The position numbers and the translations under genes are program-made. From Begonia masoniana (taxonomy: Eukaryota > Streptophyta > Magnoliopsida > Cucurbitales > Begoniaceae), in NCBI GenBank assembly GCA_022432975.1, contig CM039509.1:45790209-45854208 (forward strand): a stretch of DNA of 64,000 bases. The letters run 5' to 3'. The stretch's first letter is position 1, and each line of letters opens with the position of its first letter. Positions 62,342-64,000 of the stretch are shown in pieces. The notes under the pieces are model-generated. The model saw only the letters and a program-made list of their open reading frames with translations, was not told the DNA's origin and did not search any database.

Positions 62342-62967
62342 TGTAACGACCCCTTATCCCAGCAAGATATTGTCCGCTCTAGGGATTGGGCCGCAGCCCA
62401 ATATCCTCCCCTCACGGCTTTGTTTGGCGAGAACTTCCCGGAAGGTCACCCAACCTGGAATTGCTCTCGCCGAAGTACTTTTAACTTCGGAGTTCTTATG
62501 GGATCCGTTGTCAATTGTGCTCCAAAACGCGTCTTTACTATGTTGGGAGGGTCTCTTTACATATGTTTCATTTCCACATACTTTCCCAAGCGATGTGGGA
62601 TTGTGACGACCCCCTTTTACGACCTGTCACCTTCCGGTTCGCCCGTGCGGACGTACCGCCATCCGGGTTCCGGTTCGTGCAGCCATCGTACACATACTTG
62701 CACATTCGGGTCATCACAATCACCCCCCCTCGGGGGCCCAAAGTCCTCGTTGGCCACATTTCCGATTGGGTACAGGCTTTGATACCATTTGTAACGACCC
62801 ATTTTCCCAGCAAGATATTGTCCGCTCTGAGGATTGGGTCGTAGCCCAATATCCTCCCCTCACGGCTTTGTTTGGCGAGAACTTCCCAGAAGGTCACCCA
62901 ACCTGGAATTGCTCTCGCTGAAGCACTTTTAACTTTGGAGTTCTTATGGGATCCGTTGTCAATCGTG
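62342..62967 (-). mobile_element. Cassandra (TRIM) element, minus strand, 5' LTR truncated
   Basis: LTR 62342-62718 (TGTAACGACCCC...GGTCATCACA) is followed by CACCCCCCCTCGGGGG, an internal region, and GGCTTTGATACCA (decayed inverted PBS). A second LTR starts at 62790 and stops at about 62967. 5S-derived modules lie at 62426-62506 and 62874-62954 (minus strand). The second LTR runs without a CA end into Gypsy pol sequence. Confidence 0.88.
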
Positions 62968-64000
62968 TAAGAGGAAGTGCGATCTTCGAGAATCCTTCTA
63001 TAAACTTCCGATAATAACGGGCCAATCCGAGAAATCCACGCACCTCACGTACGTTCTTCGGCTGTGGCCAATCTCTGACCACCTGAATCTTGCTCGGATC
63101 CACAGAAACTCCGTCCTGTGATACAATATGGCCAAGGAAGCTCACTCTGTCAAAGCCAGAACTCGCACTTCGAAAACTTTGGATACAGATGATGCTGACA
63201 TAGGGTCCTCAGAACAATCCTCAGATGCTCCTCGTGTTCTTCCTTCGTCTTAGAGTAGATCAATATGTCGTCGATGAAAACCACCACGAACTTGTCTAGA
63301 TACTCCTTGAAGACACGGTTCATCAGGTCCATAAACGCTGCAGGGGCATTAGTAAGTCCGAAAGACATGACATAATGCACATACCTCGTTCGGAATGCTG
63401 TCTTCTGAATATCATCCCTCCGGACTTTCAGCTGATAATAACCCGAGCGTAGGTCGATCCTGGAAAATACTCGGGCACCCTGTAGCTGATCAAATAAGTC
63501 ATCAATACGAGGTAGCGGATACTTATTCTTCACTGTGAGCTTATTCAGCTCCCTGTAATCAATACACATCCTGAGGGTCCCGTCCTTCTTCTTGACAAAT
63601 AAAACGGGCGCACCCCAAGGAGAAACACTGGGTCGAATGAAACCCTTCTCCAACAACTCGTCAAGCTGAGTCCTCAGCTCTCTCAACTCAGCTGGTGCCA
63701 ATCGATACGGGTTTTTAAACCTCGGTGCAGAGTTAGGATACACATCAATAGTGAACTCAATCTCCCGGTCTGGTGGTAAACCGGGAAGATCATCTAGAAA
63801 GATCCCAGAGAACTCTCTGACAATAGGAATATCGCACGACTTTTCTCCGCTGAGCAACTGACAATCAAAGACAAAGGCCAAATAAATAGAGCACGCACCT
63901 TTAAACTGCTCGTTGACCATCATGGAATAAGAAATAGGCGAGCTACTCAATCTGTTCATCGCCTGATAAGAAAACTCGGCTTTACCCGGGGGTCGGAAGG
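62968..64000 (-). pseudogene. Ty3/gypsy pol fragment (RT and start of RNase H), frameshifted, runs off window
   Basis: Minus strand RT motifs in order: [64 protein letters not shown], and catalytic [12 protein letters not shown]. After KCEFWL, one extra base near 63152 (CAAAG on the plus strand) shifts the frame. The continuation VSFLGHIVSQDGV with VREVRGFLGLARYYRKF lies in the next frame to about 62968. The protease side is beyond 64000. The left end is fused to a truncated Cassandra LTR with no LTR boundary. The spacing GFIRPS to FIDD is normal for chromovirus/Tekay-type RT; I did not assign a lineage. Confidence 0.9.

Overview
The window is nuclear DNA of a flowering plant, most likely a eudicot. 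It has spliced genes with GT-AG introns, AT-rich intergenic DNA, a SAUR gene, a ubiquitin-RUB fusion gene, and dense nested LTR retrotransposons including Cassandra (5S-rRNA-bearing TRIM) copies. I cannot name the species. Four genes can be supported: an intronless SAUR (16.4 kb, +), a CFL1-like WW-domain gene with a one-base frameshift (26.7-27.9 kb, -), a three-exon ubiquitin-RUB/NEDD8 fusion (32.9-34.9 kb, +), and a 17-exon TTI1-like gene (36.3-45.2 kb, +). TTI1 is a partner of the TELO2-TTI1-TTI2 PIKK-assembly complex.

Left complex (1-14.7 kb). An old Copia element (gag 6342-6926, LTR 9936-10261, minus strand) was entered by a Sirevirus-type Copia (A1, 1-6281, minus strand, cut by the window edge). 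It was also entered by a 3-kb solo LTR (S2, 6952-9932, TSD ACTTG). A1 in turn carries a 2.2-kb solo LTR (S1, 1156-3341, TSD AATTT). Beyond these lie two full-length foldback MULE-type elements (9-bp duplications) and two Cassandra elements, one of which sits inside the second MULE.

Middle (14.7-47 kb). This is low-copy, gene-bearing DNA. It holds a perfect (TAAAAAA)185 array, a 1-kb tandem duplication that carries a foldback MULE in each copy, a third solo LTR (S3, 28856-31492, TSD GAAAC), and a small hAT element with an 8-bp duplication just upstream of the TTI1-like gene.

Right complex (45.5-64 kb). A decayed Ty3/gypsy gag is interrupted by an S1-family LTR. That LTR is interrupted by a long Sirevirus (A2, 48610-62341, minus strand) with gag, pol, a long envelope-position ORF, several polypurine tracts, and a 3' LTR swollen by 65 copies of a 24-bp unit. 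A2 is interrupted by a non-autonomous gag-protease Copia (B, 51435-54929), and its 5' LTR is cut by a third Cassandra. A Gypsy pol fragment abuts that Cassandra and runs off the window.

The most unusual signals are these: 26 tandem copies of the palindrome TGACGTCA inside S2; a family of CGG-N-AGATG words shared by unrelated LTRs (S1, S2, A1, A2); a two-intron-like layout conserved in the three solo LTRs; six 5S-derived Pol III promoter modules; the (TAAAAAA)185 array; and the frameshifted CFL1-like gene whose conserved C-terminus is preserved in another frame.
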